Origin: Immersiella caudata
Lineage: Eukaryota > Ascomycota > Sordariomycetes > Sordariales > Lasiosphaeriaceae
Direction of reading: 5' to 3'
DNA length: 64,000 nt
Assembly: GCA_030512335.1 (NCBI GenBank)
Contig: JAULSU010000001.1
Location: forward strand, 5,394,001 to 5,458,000
Made by a program: the position numbers and the translations under genes. Below are positions 43,195-52,977 of the stretch, piece by piece; position 1 is the first letter of the stretch, and every line of letters begins with the position of its first letter. A model generated the notes under the pieces. That model worked only from the letters and a program-made list of their open reading frames with translations, searched no databases and had not been told where the DNA came from.

Positions 43195-43811
43195 CTAAGC
43201 CTGGATCGCCTCCTTCTTAGTCTCTTCGACGGCCTTCTCTTCGAGAGCCTTTTGGGATTGTCGGTAGAGCATGATGCGGGAGACTTGGACGATGCCGACC
43301 ATGCCGAGGAAGAAGTTGACGGCGGCGAGGCTGTAGGGTTTGTCAGTGTTTGCTTGTTGGGGCAGACAGGAAGGAAATGGGAGGAGAGCTTGTACAGGTA
43401 GTTTTTGGGCTTAATGATCAGGCACCAACGCGTCCAGATGATTCCCGTGGCGGTGAGCGCAGCGTTTTGGGTCAGGGAGAGGTTCTCAGCGGGGCGGGCG
43501 AAGTCCGAGATGCCGGCGAGAACGAGACCCCATTTCATGACGGGGGCCCTGGGAGAGTGTTAGTTCACTCCTAGCTCGGTCGAGAGGCAATGGGGCCGCT
43601 GTGTAGAGAGGGGGGCATACCAGAAGTGCACCGTCTTGAGGCCGATGGGGCTGTTCCACATGCGCTTGAGCCATGGCTCCTGGGTCGTCGAGTCGGAGGC
43701 GGTGCTCTGGAAGCGGCGGCCGGCGGGGCGGCGAAACGAGGAGCTGAAGAATTGGTTCGCGCTCCGGAAGGCTGGCCGCGACGCGCGGAACATGTTGCCT
43801 GTAGGTGACAT
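43195..43811 (-). CDS. mpc2: Mitochondrial pyruvate carrier subunit, MPC2-type
   Basis: Three exons: 43811-43621, 43548-43396, 43330-43195 (159 aa). Forms, with an MPC1-type partner not seen in this window, the inner-membrane carrier that imports pyruvate. The N-terminus is a basic Ser/Phe-rich presequence (FRASRPAFRSANQFFSSSFR). The MPC core follows: MWNSPIGLKTVHFWAPVMKW, then GLVLAGISDFARPAENLSLT, ATGIIWTRWCLIIKPKNYLL and NFFLGMVGIVQVSRIMLYR, giving the usual three membrane segments. The junctions fall inside HFW/APV and KNY/LLAAV and restore both. Translation may start at Met7 (43793), which is a more typical presequence start. It is divergent to the complex I subunit gene, 503 bp away. 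Confidence 0.93.
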
Positions 43812-44314
43812 TTTTTAGGACTTTTCGCAGGTCGTGTGGCGCTGGCGACAGTGTAGGTGACGATGAGGGAAGGCTGGTCGGCGGACTGGAATTGAACCGG
43901 GAGACGTGGGAATGGCGAGCCGGCGGTGTTTGTCAACGGAGGGCAAAGGAGCGACGCGGCGGGGCGATTTGTCAGGCTCTGCTCGTCGGCGTCGTTGTCG
44001 TCCGAATCGTCGAAATCCGTCCGATGATGGCGATGACAATCCGACCCCGGTCTAGGTCCGATGGGGGAGTTGTGGATCCCAGAAATTCTTGGTCTCTTTG
44101 CTTCCGATTGGCCCGTGCGTGCTTTTCGTGCAGCGAATGAGAGGCGCCGTCATTGGGTGCATCGGCGGCGTGCATTGCAGAGTCCATTTTTGGAGGTGGT
44201 GAACGTCAATTGGAATCAGGCACATCGACATTGCGAGCGAAGCTCTCCCCGGCCCGGCACCTTTGACGACAACGACATCGCCCAATTGGTTCTCTTCTCG
44301 TTCCCAACGCAACG
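43812..44314. promoter_or_regulatory. Bidirectional promoter region of two mitochondrial genes
   Basis: 503 bp between the start codons of the pyruvate carrier and complex I subunit genes. GC-rich, with no motif I can name confidently. The shared interval fits co-expression of mitochondrial proteins, which is inference. Confidence 0.5.
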
Positions 44315-44806
44315 ATGTCGGCCAGATACGCTTTTTCTACCGCCTTGAAGGAGGTCCGCTTCCACTTCTGCCAGACGAGCGAGCGCAGCGCGGCGACGAG
44401 GTGAGCTTCAACCTGGACCATAGCTCCCCTGAAATGGCCCAAGGGGGTGTGTATACTCACTAATGGCCGTATTGTAGGGCATTCCTCACGCGCGCGTACC
44501 CGATCATGAAGAAGAACAACCCCGCGACGCCTATCATGCTGCGGGAGGCGGATGGCGTCGGCGCCAAGGTGTATGCTCGATATGGTCAGTTGCCTGACGG
44601 CCCTGTTGGCGGACCATATAGTCTGCCATTTACACATGCTTACTAGGTTGATCACAGAGTTCGGACAGGAGAAGAGCCAATCATTAGAAGGTATGCAGGA
44701 CTCCTTGCCCTCTGACGCCCATGAAATCAAAGTTGACATCGATTCAGGGCTTTCGGACAAGCAGATCGAGGAGACAGTCACACAACTCGTCAAGAACGAG
44801 GCATGA
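44315..44806 (+). CDS. NADH:ubiquinone oxidoreductase 10.5-kDa subunit (NDUFA2/B8)
   Basis: Four exons: 44315-44400, 44478-44584, 44658-44690, 44748-44806 (94 aa). Accessory, thioredoxin-like peripheral-arm subunit of mitochondrial complex I. The spliced protein reads ALKEVRFHFCQTSERSAATR, then AFLTRAYPIMKKNNPATPIM, LREADGVGAKVYARYEFGQE and LSDKQIEETVTQLVK. This is the standard pattern of the family, with one Cys in the FHFCQ segment. Exon 3 is only 33 nt. Length equals the known fungal 10.5-kDa subunit, and every junction restores frame and conserved residues (R/AFL, Y/EFG, EG/LSD). Confidence 0.94.
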
Positions 44807-46368
44807 TGACTGGATGGACTACCGGACTAGGAAGAGGGCCCCCATTGTTGCGACGACCGCCGAGCGATGTGTTTATAACTACCGAGACGACTGTAAACAT
44901 AGAACAGTAAAACACTCGGAGCTACATTGCTCGCTCCTATTCCATACTGTCCTCGACGGGCCGCATAGTCTAATATTGTGTGGTCAGCGCCCACCCTAAG
45001 GCCCTTTTCGGGTGTTGAGAGGTTGTTTTGTTGACGGCCAAGGTTACGGTTCTTCCGCTTTATGGCTCACTGCACCTACCTGGTTCTCCATGGTTTAGGG
45101 AATCCATGTATCTGAGTACTTGTATCAACCAGGCGCCAAACGAACAACAAGGAGGATGTTTCCATTTCTGGATCCCAAGGCTTCTCAGTAAGAGTTGGAG
45201 GTTACCATTCAACACCAAACGCGGAATTGGATGATCTCGCACCAAGAAACGAAACAGAGATTGGAGAGCCCGAAAGCGCAGGATTATTCGTGTAAAAGAA
45301 CGGAGGTATCACTACCTAAGCCCAAGATTTCCGAGCAGACGCCATCCTGGAATACAAACCGAGCCGGCCAAGCACCAGGGAATGGCCTACCCTTGAGTTG
45401 GAGTTGAGAGCTTCCTGGTGGCGCAAGATTCTCAACTAGCCGACCAGCCACTGAACAAGTACGGAATGGTTATACGAGGGAAGCCAAGAGCCGGCGCGTC
45501 CATAATGGCAAGCCCGGGTCGCCCGGTAGAAGGCTGGGATGTCCGGAGTGTGGTGTGCACGCTGTGTGTGACAGGCTGAACCCGAGGGCCCCAACTGCAA
45601 CTGATTGGTGGTGAGGGACCGCTGAGTTTGGGCCCGCAAATAAGACCCCAAAACTCGGCGTCTGTTGCTCCAAACCACACAAAGTCCCAGGACATACCAC
45701 CAAGATTTTGACGACTCGAAGACCAGCCACTGGCACCAGATAGAATCCTACGGGATCAGCGTTGCGACTGGCGGATTCGAAATGGCGCTCGCTCGCCACG
45801 CAATCGAAAGCCCCATCTCTTGCGGGGTTTGACTGGTGTTGCTTTCTGCTAGCCGTCATCATTATGCCGCCAGAGTACGAAATAGGCATATTTTGGAGGT
45901 AGGCAGAGACCAGCCACCGTGACTCAGGTCCACTCAACACCACTCGATCCAGGAGCAACTAGAGCTTCAGCTTATCGCAGGCCGACGCTTGCGCCCGGCT
46001 TTGTTGGGCAGTCCTCAAATACAGCGCTTTCTGCATTCCGCCAGCTCCTCTGTGTTTTGCTTCATTTGCTACGCATGTTTGCTTGGACAAAGAGGCAATC
46101 CAGCAGCAGATCATTCGTTTGGTTTTGTTTGGTCTTTGCGAATCTGGACCGCGGCTGAGTGAGAGGTGTTTGTCGCCGGGAAGAACTCTGCCTCGGCTTC
46201 ACCCGCCCAACCCCGAATGAGATCCACGCAGGTTCATGCCCTCAAATAGGCTCCCGTCCACCTCGGCGTCCACCTCGCCATATCACGAGAGCATTGCATT
46301 TTTACTCTTTTCCCTCTCCTCCTCTCCTCTCCTCTGCTCGCTGTTCCATTGAGCGACGCCAGGAGATC
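44807..46368. other. 1.56-kb interval without a recognised gene
   Basis: Holds the complex I subunit 3' end and the upstream region of the gene at 46369, with a CT-rich leader-like tract near 46310-46340. A 162-codon minus-strand frame at 45470-45958 is not supported by any recognisable segment. Confidence 0.45.
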
Positions 46369-46806
46369 ATGCCCCGCCTTTTCACCAGAAGTCGATCCAT
46401 GTCAGGGCGGCCTGCCCCGCACCAGCAAGACCCTGATCACAACTCTGCTTACCTGTCGCTGCTGGACCGCGATGAAACCGAGGCTGATCACGGCGAAAAT
46501 TTGACGACCGGCGGATCTGAGCCAGCGCAGCAAAGACGACCAGTCCGTCACCGTCGTCTCAAGTCGCTTCCTCAAGACCCAATGGCATCTCGGTCTTGGC
46601 TCACTGCCGCCGAAGGTCGGCCGTCCTGGACCGGTGAGCGGCCACCGGCCCGGAAACTCGTCAAAGAGCAGAACGGTTCCGGTCGGCCTTCCTTCTCACT
46701 CGAGCTCTCGGACAGTGACGTGGAGAAGGATAAGGGGATCGTGAGGCGGCAAATCGCCCGCCTCAAGGAACTTTATCGCCGAACCGACAAGCCGAGCTCG
46801 CCCTGA
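46369..46806 (+). CDS. Small uncharacterised basic protein
   Basis: Single exon, 145 aa from MPRLFTRSRSMSGRP. No family recognised. Mostly polar and probably disordered, with possible phosphorylation-type patches (RRLKSLPQD; RPSFSLELSDSDVEKD). A basic C-terminal helix candidate (IVRRQIARLKELYRRTDK) might mediate binding. The frame is open further upstream to 46159, but this ATG follows a CT-rich leader and begins the more regular sequence. Support is codon bias and isolation from other genes; it could be a lineage-specific gene. No function proposed. Confidence 0.5.
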   Translation: MPRLFTRSRSMSGRPAPHQQDPDHNSAYLSLLDRDETEADHGENLTTGGSEPAQQRRPVRHRRLKSLPQDPMASRSWLTAAEGRPSWTGERPPARKLVKEQNGSGRPSFSLELSDSDVEKDKGIVRRQIARLKELYRRTDKPSSP

Positions 46807-47403
46807 GGACTTGCGGTAGATTTCTTCTTCGCTCCTTCTTTGCCTCTCCTCATGACTTTCGTCCCGGCATGATTTCGTGACTTTTTGAGCCGCCTGGTGC
46901 TCCCGCTTGGGGCGGAATTACCAACCCGCAGCTCGTTATTTGGAATCTTCTGCCCCCATTGGTTTGATGGGTCGCACGCATCGTTGTCTGCATTTTATCG
47001 GCAGGTTGGTCTGTATTTTGGGCGCAAGACTCGCTGTGTTCGTACCAGCATATGCGCGGCCGCCCGGCCTGGGGCTTTTCGTCGGGAGATGCCCGTGTCA
47101 TTGACCTTTCCGGGATCGAGCTCGCGGGCCGCGCCTTCTTCTCGGGTCTGGCCGACTCAGGTTCGGCAAGGGTGCGGAGCTTGGTGGCCGGAGCCCCGCC
47201 TGGCGCCTCGGCTCGGCATCACTACCACATTCACAAAATGGGTCATTTCCCAAAACCACGACAGCCCGGCCCAATACTTAAACACAACCCCCGCATCGGA
47301 CCGGTGAAAAAGGGCTCTTGTACCCTTTTCTTCATAAGAGAGAGAGTGGAACTCCCACCAGGAATTCCCGACAGGCCGTTACATCTCCATTGCCGTGTGC
47401 GGA
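46807..47403. other. Intergenic region
   Basis: About 600 bp between two plus-strand genes: a 3' UTR and a promoter. Nothing further recognised. Confidence 0.5.
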
Positions 47404-48594
47404 ATGGCCACCTCGACGTCCAGCATACGCCCCTTGATGCCTTATCTCACCCTCGGCGCTGTCGGCATATCGCTGGCCCTCATCCTACGATCGCTGCAAT
47501 GGCACAGCGCCAAGAATTTATGTGTTACATCGCCCAGGGAATCTTTACTACCAAAGCTCAGTGCGAACGACATCGCCTCGTTACCCTACCCACCAGATAT
47601 CCTCCCTGGGGCACGGGACGTTCAGACGCCATACGGAACTATTAAGGTGTTTGAGTGGGGCCCCGAAGACGGTGAAAGGGTGCTTTTGCTGCACGGTATC
47701 AGCACACCATGTTTATCCCTTGCAAACCTGGCAGAGGCACTCGTGGCTCAGGGGTACCGCGTGTTGATATTTGATTTCTTCGGACGGGGGTACTCGGACA
47801 CGCCAACCGATGTGCCATACGATATCCGCCTCTATACGTCGCAAATTCTGTTGGTTCTGGCTTCATCCAGTCTCCCTTGGACGGGGGACAATGGCTTCCA
47901 TTTGATAGGATACTCGCTCGGCGGAGGGGTGGCAGTCCCTTTCGCCAAGTTCTTCCCTCACATGGTTCGCTCGTTGGTCCTCATTGCTGGTGGCGGACTG
48001 ATACGGCCTGAACATGTGAGCACGCGGAGCAGGATCCTTTATTCGACTGGAATTTTCCCAGAATGGGCGCTGGAGCGTTGGGTTAAGAAACGCCTCATGC
48101 CGAAAAAAGTGATCAATGAGGAGCGGATGGCTGCAGAAGTGGTTGGTTCAGCCCCAAGGAAGCACAAGAATAGCGACGCGAGCGGTGGGGACTCATACGA
48201 TAACGCCGTTCTTTCAACGAGAATGCCCGGGCTCACCGTTTCTGCTGTCATGAACTTCCAGTTGCTTCATCATGAAGGGTTTATTCATGCTTTCATCAGC
48301 TCTATACGGCACGCGCCGATATACGAGCAACAGAAGGACTGGCTCGCTCTGGGTCGAATTCTGGCTGCTAGGAGGGTAGAGAGGTTACCCGGTCTCCGCG
48401 GTGGCAGGGTATTATTCTTGCTCGGGAAGTCAGATTCTGTAATCGTTCGGGAGGAGTTGATACACGATGCAACAGCACTTCTGGGTGAGGACGCCATTGA
48501 AGCTATATCTTTGGACTGCGGGCATGAAATCGTTATGACGGAAGGGGAATCATTGTCAAGGCTGGTTACTGAGTTTTGGAAAGACGCATCTTGA
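47404..48594 (+). CDS. Alpha/beta hydrolase, membrane-anchored
   Basis: Single exon, 396 aa. Alpha/beta-hydrolase fold with HGIS as oxyanion-hole turn in ERVLLLHGIS, nucleophile elbow GYSLGGG, acid in FLLGKSDSVI and His in LDCGHEIVM. The order and spacing fit the family. An N-terminal hydrophobic segment (PYLTLGAVGISLALILRSL) suggests a membrane anchor. The lid region between nucleophile and acid is extended and contains a Lys/Ser/Asp-rich loop (PRKHKNSDASGGDSYDN). The substrate cannot be read from sequence; serine hydrolase of the BAT/monoglyceride-lipase-like kind is likely. The start was chosen at MATSTSSIRPLM; an ATG 9 nt earlier is possible. Confidence 0.87.
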   Translation: MATSTSSIRPLMPYLTLGAVGISLALILRSLQWHSAKNLCVTSPRESLLPKLSANDIASLPYPPDILPGARDVQTPYGTIKVFEWGPEDGERVLLLHGISTPCLSLANLAEALVAQGYRVLIFDFFGRGYSDTPTDVPYDIRLYTSQILLVLASSSLPWTGDNGFHLIGYSLGGGVAVPFAKFFPHMVRSLVLIAGGGLIRPEHVSTRSRILYSTGIFPEWALERWVKKRLMPKKVINEERMAAEVVGSAPRKHKNSDASGGDSYDNAVLSTRMPGLTVSAVMNFQLLHHEGFIHAFISSIRHAPIYEQQKDWLALGRILAARRVERLPGLRGGRVLFLLGKSDSVIVREELIHDATALLGEDAIEAISLDCGHEIVMTEGESLSRLVTEFWKDAS

Positions 48595-49077
48595 GCTTGG
48601 TTATTTGGATAGTACATAGATCAGGATTGAAACACGGAACACATTAGATGCCCAGGTAGCAACTTGGAAGCGCGATTTGGAAGTAGCGGACGGGCAGCCC
48701 CACCGAACCGTGCGACTATGGGCTGTCTACCCATGTCAAGGAAGAGATGGCTGGTCAATAAAAATCCTTGCCAAATAGATTTCTATCTTCATTGACTGCC
48801 CGTCCACAGGTCTTCGCTCTCCCCTTCGTCAGCTGAAGTTGTTCCTGGCAGCCGGGGCCTGTAGCTGAAGCCTCGCAACCCCCACGCCACCTGAAGAGCG
48901 TTCCCCGGCCCCGAAAACAGCGGGATTGGTCCAGTTTTTACCAGCCGCGACCCCGCCAACAAGGCTGAAAGCAAACAACGAAATTTCCCAATCGCCTCGC
49001 CCATCGCATTCCAAAACTTCACCACACCAACAAAACCCGACACCGAAGGGAAAATTACCACACAAACTAACACCAAC
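48595..49077. other. Intergenic region
   Basis: About 480 bp; 3' UTR and the rrp43 promoter and leader. Frames on the minus strand here run antisense to the rrp43 start and are not genes. Confidence 0.5.
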
Positions 49078-50082
49078 ATGGCGCAGCCGGCCTTAACCTT
49101 CCCACGGCCCGTCTTTGCCAAACTCTCTCCCCACCCCTTCCTCCTCCGCTGCCTAAACCCCTCCGACGAAACAGAAACTCCAAGCCGAACCAACGGGCGC
49201 ACCCCGCGTGAAGCCCGCCCCTTACAAATCCACACCTCCTCCCTCTCTCACGCCCACGGCAGCGCCGTCGTTCGCACCGGAGATACAACTGTCATCTGCG
49301 GCATCCGCGCCGAGGTGCTCCCCGTCGCTCAGATCCCGCAGTACCGACCGCGGGCGGCGTTTGAGGAAGAGACGGAAGCGAGTCGCAAGGCAGAGATTAA
49401 GAATTACGACTTGGTGGTGCCGAATATCGAGCTGGCTACGGGGTGTGCGCCGCAGTTTTTGCCCGGCGTGCCGCCTACGGCGTTGGCGCAGACATTGAGT
49501 AGCAGGGTCTATTCGTTGTTGGTAGGAAGTGGGATGGTACAGGTGGAGGACTTGAGGATATGGAAGGGAGGGGAGAAGGAGGAAGGGGGTATGGATGTTG
49601 ATGTTGATGAGGAAGAGGAGAAGGAACTGGTGGGGTATTGGGTGTTGTATGTGGATTTGCTATTTGTGTCGTTTGATGGGAATCCGTTTGATGCCGCGTG
49701 GACGGCGGTGGTGGCGACGTTGAAGGATACGAAGGTACCCGTTGCGAGGTGGGATGATGATCGAGAGACGGTGGTTTGCTCGGGGGAGGCGAAGCAGCTG
49801 GGGGTGAAGGGTTTGCCGGTGGCGTGCAGTGCCGCGGTATTTCTAGAGAAGGAGTATGGTGAGCCTGGAGAGGGAAGGCATTGGATCCTGTTGGATCCCG
49901 ATCGGCTGGAGGAGACGCTATGCAGGGAGGTTGTCACAATGGTGGTGGACTGCAGCAGCGGAGAGACGAGGATTCGGGCGATGGAGAAGCAGGGAGGGAC
50001 GGTGATCAGTAGGGAGCTCATGAGAGGATTCGTGGGCGTTGCGGAGCAAAGGTGGAAGGAAGTCAGCAAGGCGATGCAGTAG
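49078..50082 (+). CDS. rrp43: Exosome complex component RRP43 (RNase PH fold)
   Basis: Single exon, 334 aa. Catalytically inactive RNase PH-like ring subunit of the eukaryotic RNA exosome (EXOSC8/Rrp43), acting in nuclear and cytoplasmic 3'-5' RNA decay and rRNA processing. Characteristic segments: FAKLSPHPFLLRCLNPS, ARPLQIHTSSLSHAHGSAVV, RTGDTTVICGIRAEV, then NYDLVVPNIELATGCAPQFL with LSSRVYSLL and GYWVLYVDLLFVSFDGNPFD. The second domain ends in RELMRGFVGVAEQRWKEV. An acidic insert (MDVDVDEEEEKEL) interrupts the first domain. Arg residues that bind phosphate in active RNase PH enzymes are not apparent, as expected for Rrp43. Length fits the family. Confidence 0.9.
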   Translation: MAQPALTFPRPVFAKLSPHPFLLRCLNPSDETETPSRTNGRTPREARPLQIHTSSLSHAHGSAVVRTGDTTVICGIRAEVLPVAQIPQYRPRAAFEEETEASRKAEIKNYDLVVPNIELATGCAPQFLPGVPPTALAQTLSSRVYSLLVGSGMVQVEDLRIWKGGEKEEGGMDVDVDEEEEKELVGYWVLYVDLLFVSFDGNPFDAAWTAVVATLKDTKVPVARWDDDRETVVCSGEAKQLGVKGLPVACSAAVFLEKEYGEPGEGRHWILLDPDRLEETLCREVVTMVVDCSSGETRIRAMEKQGGTVISRELMRGFVGVAEQRWKEVSKAMQ

Positions 50083-50854
50083 GCTCGGGTTGCGGCTTGT
50101 ATGGACTACGCCATGGCATGAGAACGACGGTACGGAGAACTATGGCAAGGCGCTAGATGTGGCTTGATACCCAGACGATGCCATCACGGACAATAGACGG
50201 GTTGTCTTACTCAGTATTGATATTGTGTTGTGTTGTGTTCGAGATCGTCCCCTTCGAGGCGCGAGTGTTTCAGGGAACATGTCCCAAGTATCATTCGTCA
50301 GCATGTTTGAAGGGAGTTGGAAGCCAGACAACACCGCAAAGATGTTGTGGTGATTCATCTATGTAGATATCCAGCGGTCCTCATACAAGGCTCGAGTAAC
50401 CAAAATTTTATTACTTTCGGATTGGAGGAATGTGTCAACACTTTCGAACCACCCTTACAGTTCAATTCCAGGGCAGTAGATACAGGAAGACAGGATTCAA
50501 TCTGCCGCCCAACTCCGAGATCCTAATGAAAGGGTCCCCAACCTTTCACGGCGCTGATGGGCAGCAGCAATCGCGCGGTTTGTTTGGCGGTGGCAGAAGC
50601 ATGTTTTTTTTTGATCAAGAATTTCCGAAGAAATGGACGTCGGCGATGGTCCGTGCACTCTCTGGGATCCACTTCATGGCCAGTTGATCCGGGCCGACCA
50701 GTGCCAAGCCCTAGCTCTTCTCAAAAATCCAACGTCGTCCAATTTTCTGCTGCATATCGCTCTTCTTCACATTTGCGATCTCCAACCAGTGGCCAGGCCC
50801 TCCGCTTCGCAGACAGTCTATTCTGCTATTGTAAGGCGCCAGTTCCATGTAACA
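50083..50854. other. Intergenic region rrp43-Rab escort protein
   Basis: About 770 bp, 3' UTR plus promoter and leader. The frame upstream of 50855 stays open to 50633 but reads as leader. Confidence 0.5.
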
Positions 50855-52589
50855 ATGGACTCTCTGGGCGATACCGTTTGGGATGTCGTCATTTGTGGTA
50901 CCGGTTTGCAGCAGTCATTGCTCGCTTTGTAAGGCTCTCTTCCACCATCTGCCATTCTATCGCTCGTCTAACTAACATAGTGTTGCTCGGCCTTGAAGAT
51001 CACTTTCTCGGTCTGGCAAGAAAATCCTCCACATAGACCCAAACGAGTACTATGGTGGTCCTGATGCGGCATTCAGCCTCCAGGAGACAGAGGCCTGGGT
51101 CGGTCGCCATGCCGCCCCATCCAGTGGTCTTTTCAAGTCCGCCTCAATCACCAAACCCGAAGGCTCTACTGGCCTGTCATTTTCCCGCGCGTACTCCCTA
51201 GCACTCGCACCTCAGCTCATCCACTCCCGCTCGAAACTTCTTTCCCAGCTGGTCTCGTCTCGTGCCTACAAGCAAGTCGAGTTCCTTGCCGTTGGGTCGT
51301 TTTTCACCTTCAAACCCGCCGCAGATCCGGAGCAGAAACCCACCCTCGCCCGAGTGCCCTCAACTCGCGAGGATATTGCATTTGAGGCAAGCCTTTCGTT
51401 GAAGGCTAAACGCGGACTGATGAAGTTTCTCAAGTTCGTCCTCGACTACGAAGGCGAAGCGCAACGGGGAGTGTGGGGGCCACACACAGACTCACCTTTT
51501 AATGACTTTCTGCAAAAGGAGTTCAAGATGGACTCCGACTTGCAGAAGTACATCATCACCTTGACCTTGTCGCTTGACGGAGAGATGAGCACCAAAGACG
51601 GATTGGCCATTATCTACCGACATCTCACCTCAATGGGGTTCTTCGGCCCAGGTTTTGCAGCCGTCTACCCCAAGTGGGGCGGTATTTCCGAAATTGCCCA
51701 GGTGGCCTGTCGAGCCGGTGCCGTCGGCGGCGCGGTTTACATGCTTGGAACCGGCATCCAGGCTGAGGAAACAAGCAGCAATGATATTCAACTTCAGCTG
51801 ACCAGCGGCGACACGGTGAAAACCAAGCTGTTGGTACGGGACAACGATAAGGAAGAGGGCACCTTCAGCGTCAGCCGTCTCGTGGCCATCGTTGCGTCCC
51901 CACTCAAAGCTCTCTTCGAGTCGGTTGTCGAAGGCGCACCACTCCCGGCTGTGTCTGTTACCGCCTTCCCAGCAGGATCGCTGCGAACAGACGCAGACGA
52001 GCCCTACGACTACCCAGTTTCCGTCGCGGTACATTCCAGCGACACTGGAGAGTGTCCTTCTGGTCAGAGTAAGTCCCCACGTTTTCCATCCGCTCGCCCC
52101 ACAGTACCATGATGATTCAACCTTGAATACTTATCTACATTGTCTGAGCTTCAGCCCTGACGATAACTACCTCTGACATTCTGATATACTTCTCCTGAAC
52201 CACTATCTTGTCACTGATCTTGATTGGTACATCCGCTAACGCAATGGTCGATAGGCCTCCTCTACTTTAGTACGTTGTCAACGCCCCGCTCCAAAGAGGC
52301 CCTGAACAAGGCTTTGGATTCCTTTCTCCAAGCTGTCAACGACGAGCAGATGCCCGAGCGCCTGTTTGAACTTTACTATGAACAAGGCAGAGGATCTGTG
52401 GCGAGTCATGTGGACGGTCGAGTACTTACCCTTCCCAATGTCCCTCCTTCCCTCGCGTTTGACGATGCTGCACTTGACCCAATCAAGACTGCCTGGGAGG
52501 TAGCAATGGGAGAAGACACCGCAAACACAGAGTACATGATGTTTCCAGACAGGGAAGCTGCACTCGATGACGAGATGTATGACGATTGA
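50855..52589 (+). CDS. mrs6: Rab escort protein (geranylgeranyltransferase component A, MRS6-like)
   Basis: Three exons: 50855-50928, 50999-52068, 52255-52589 (492 aa). REP presents newly made Rab GTPases to Rab geranylgeranyltransferase and delivers them to membranes; it belongs to the GDI/REP family. The FAD-like fold start is clear: WDVVICGTGLQQSLLALSLS followed by RSGKKILHIDPNEYYGG, assembled across an intron with an AAG acceptor. Further family segments: FSRAYSLALAPQLIHSRSKL, LVSSRAYKQVEFLAVGSFF, RVPSTREDIAFEASLSLKAK, RGLMKFLKFVLDY, YPKWGGISEIAQVACRAGAV and GGAVYMLG. The short linker before LHIDPNEYYGG and the low similarity of the C-terminal third favour REP over GDI, but GDI cannot be fully excluded. 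The last intron (186 nt) is longer than neighbours. Confidence 0.9.
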
Positions 52590-52977
52590 TGCACACTTGA
52601 AATTTCCCACCCACGATTTATGAAGCACGTCCCGTACCAACAGGTATTAATCTAGGTAGCCTGCTCCTCGTCCGAGGCAAGCGAATACGAGCTATACCAG
52701 CTGCTGCGCTTTGGATGAGTGAAATTGACTCCGTTTTGCAACGCCCTCATCTGACTGAGATGGCCAAACATCTGAGCGTTCAGATGCTCCGTATCCGAAG
52801 ATGACCACGACTCCAGCGTCCAGTCCTCAAATGTCAGGTCAGGTCCTCAAGAGTAAGCCCTGTACTTGATCAACCCCCTTGCGTTTTGCCCATCTCCCAC
52901 CAAATTAAAGGCTGATATGCCACCGAGCCCACGCAAGCTACCTCACGCCATGCACCCTACTCTATTACCACTCAGAT
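52590..52977. other. Convergent 3' region
   Basis: About 390 bp between the convergent Rab escort and rec8 genes. No features beyond presumed 3' UTRs. Confidence 0.5.

Noticed and set aside
45470..45958. 162-codon minus-strand open frame
   Set aside because: No homology-like features and competing frames on both strands.
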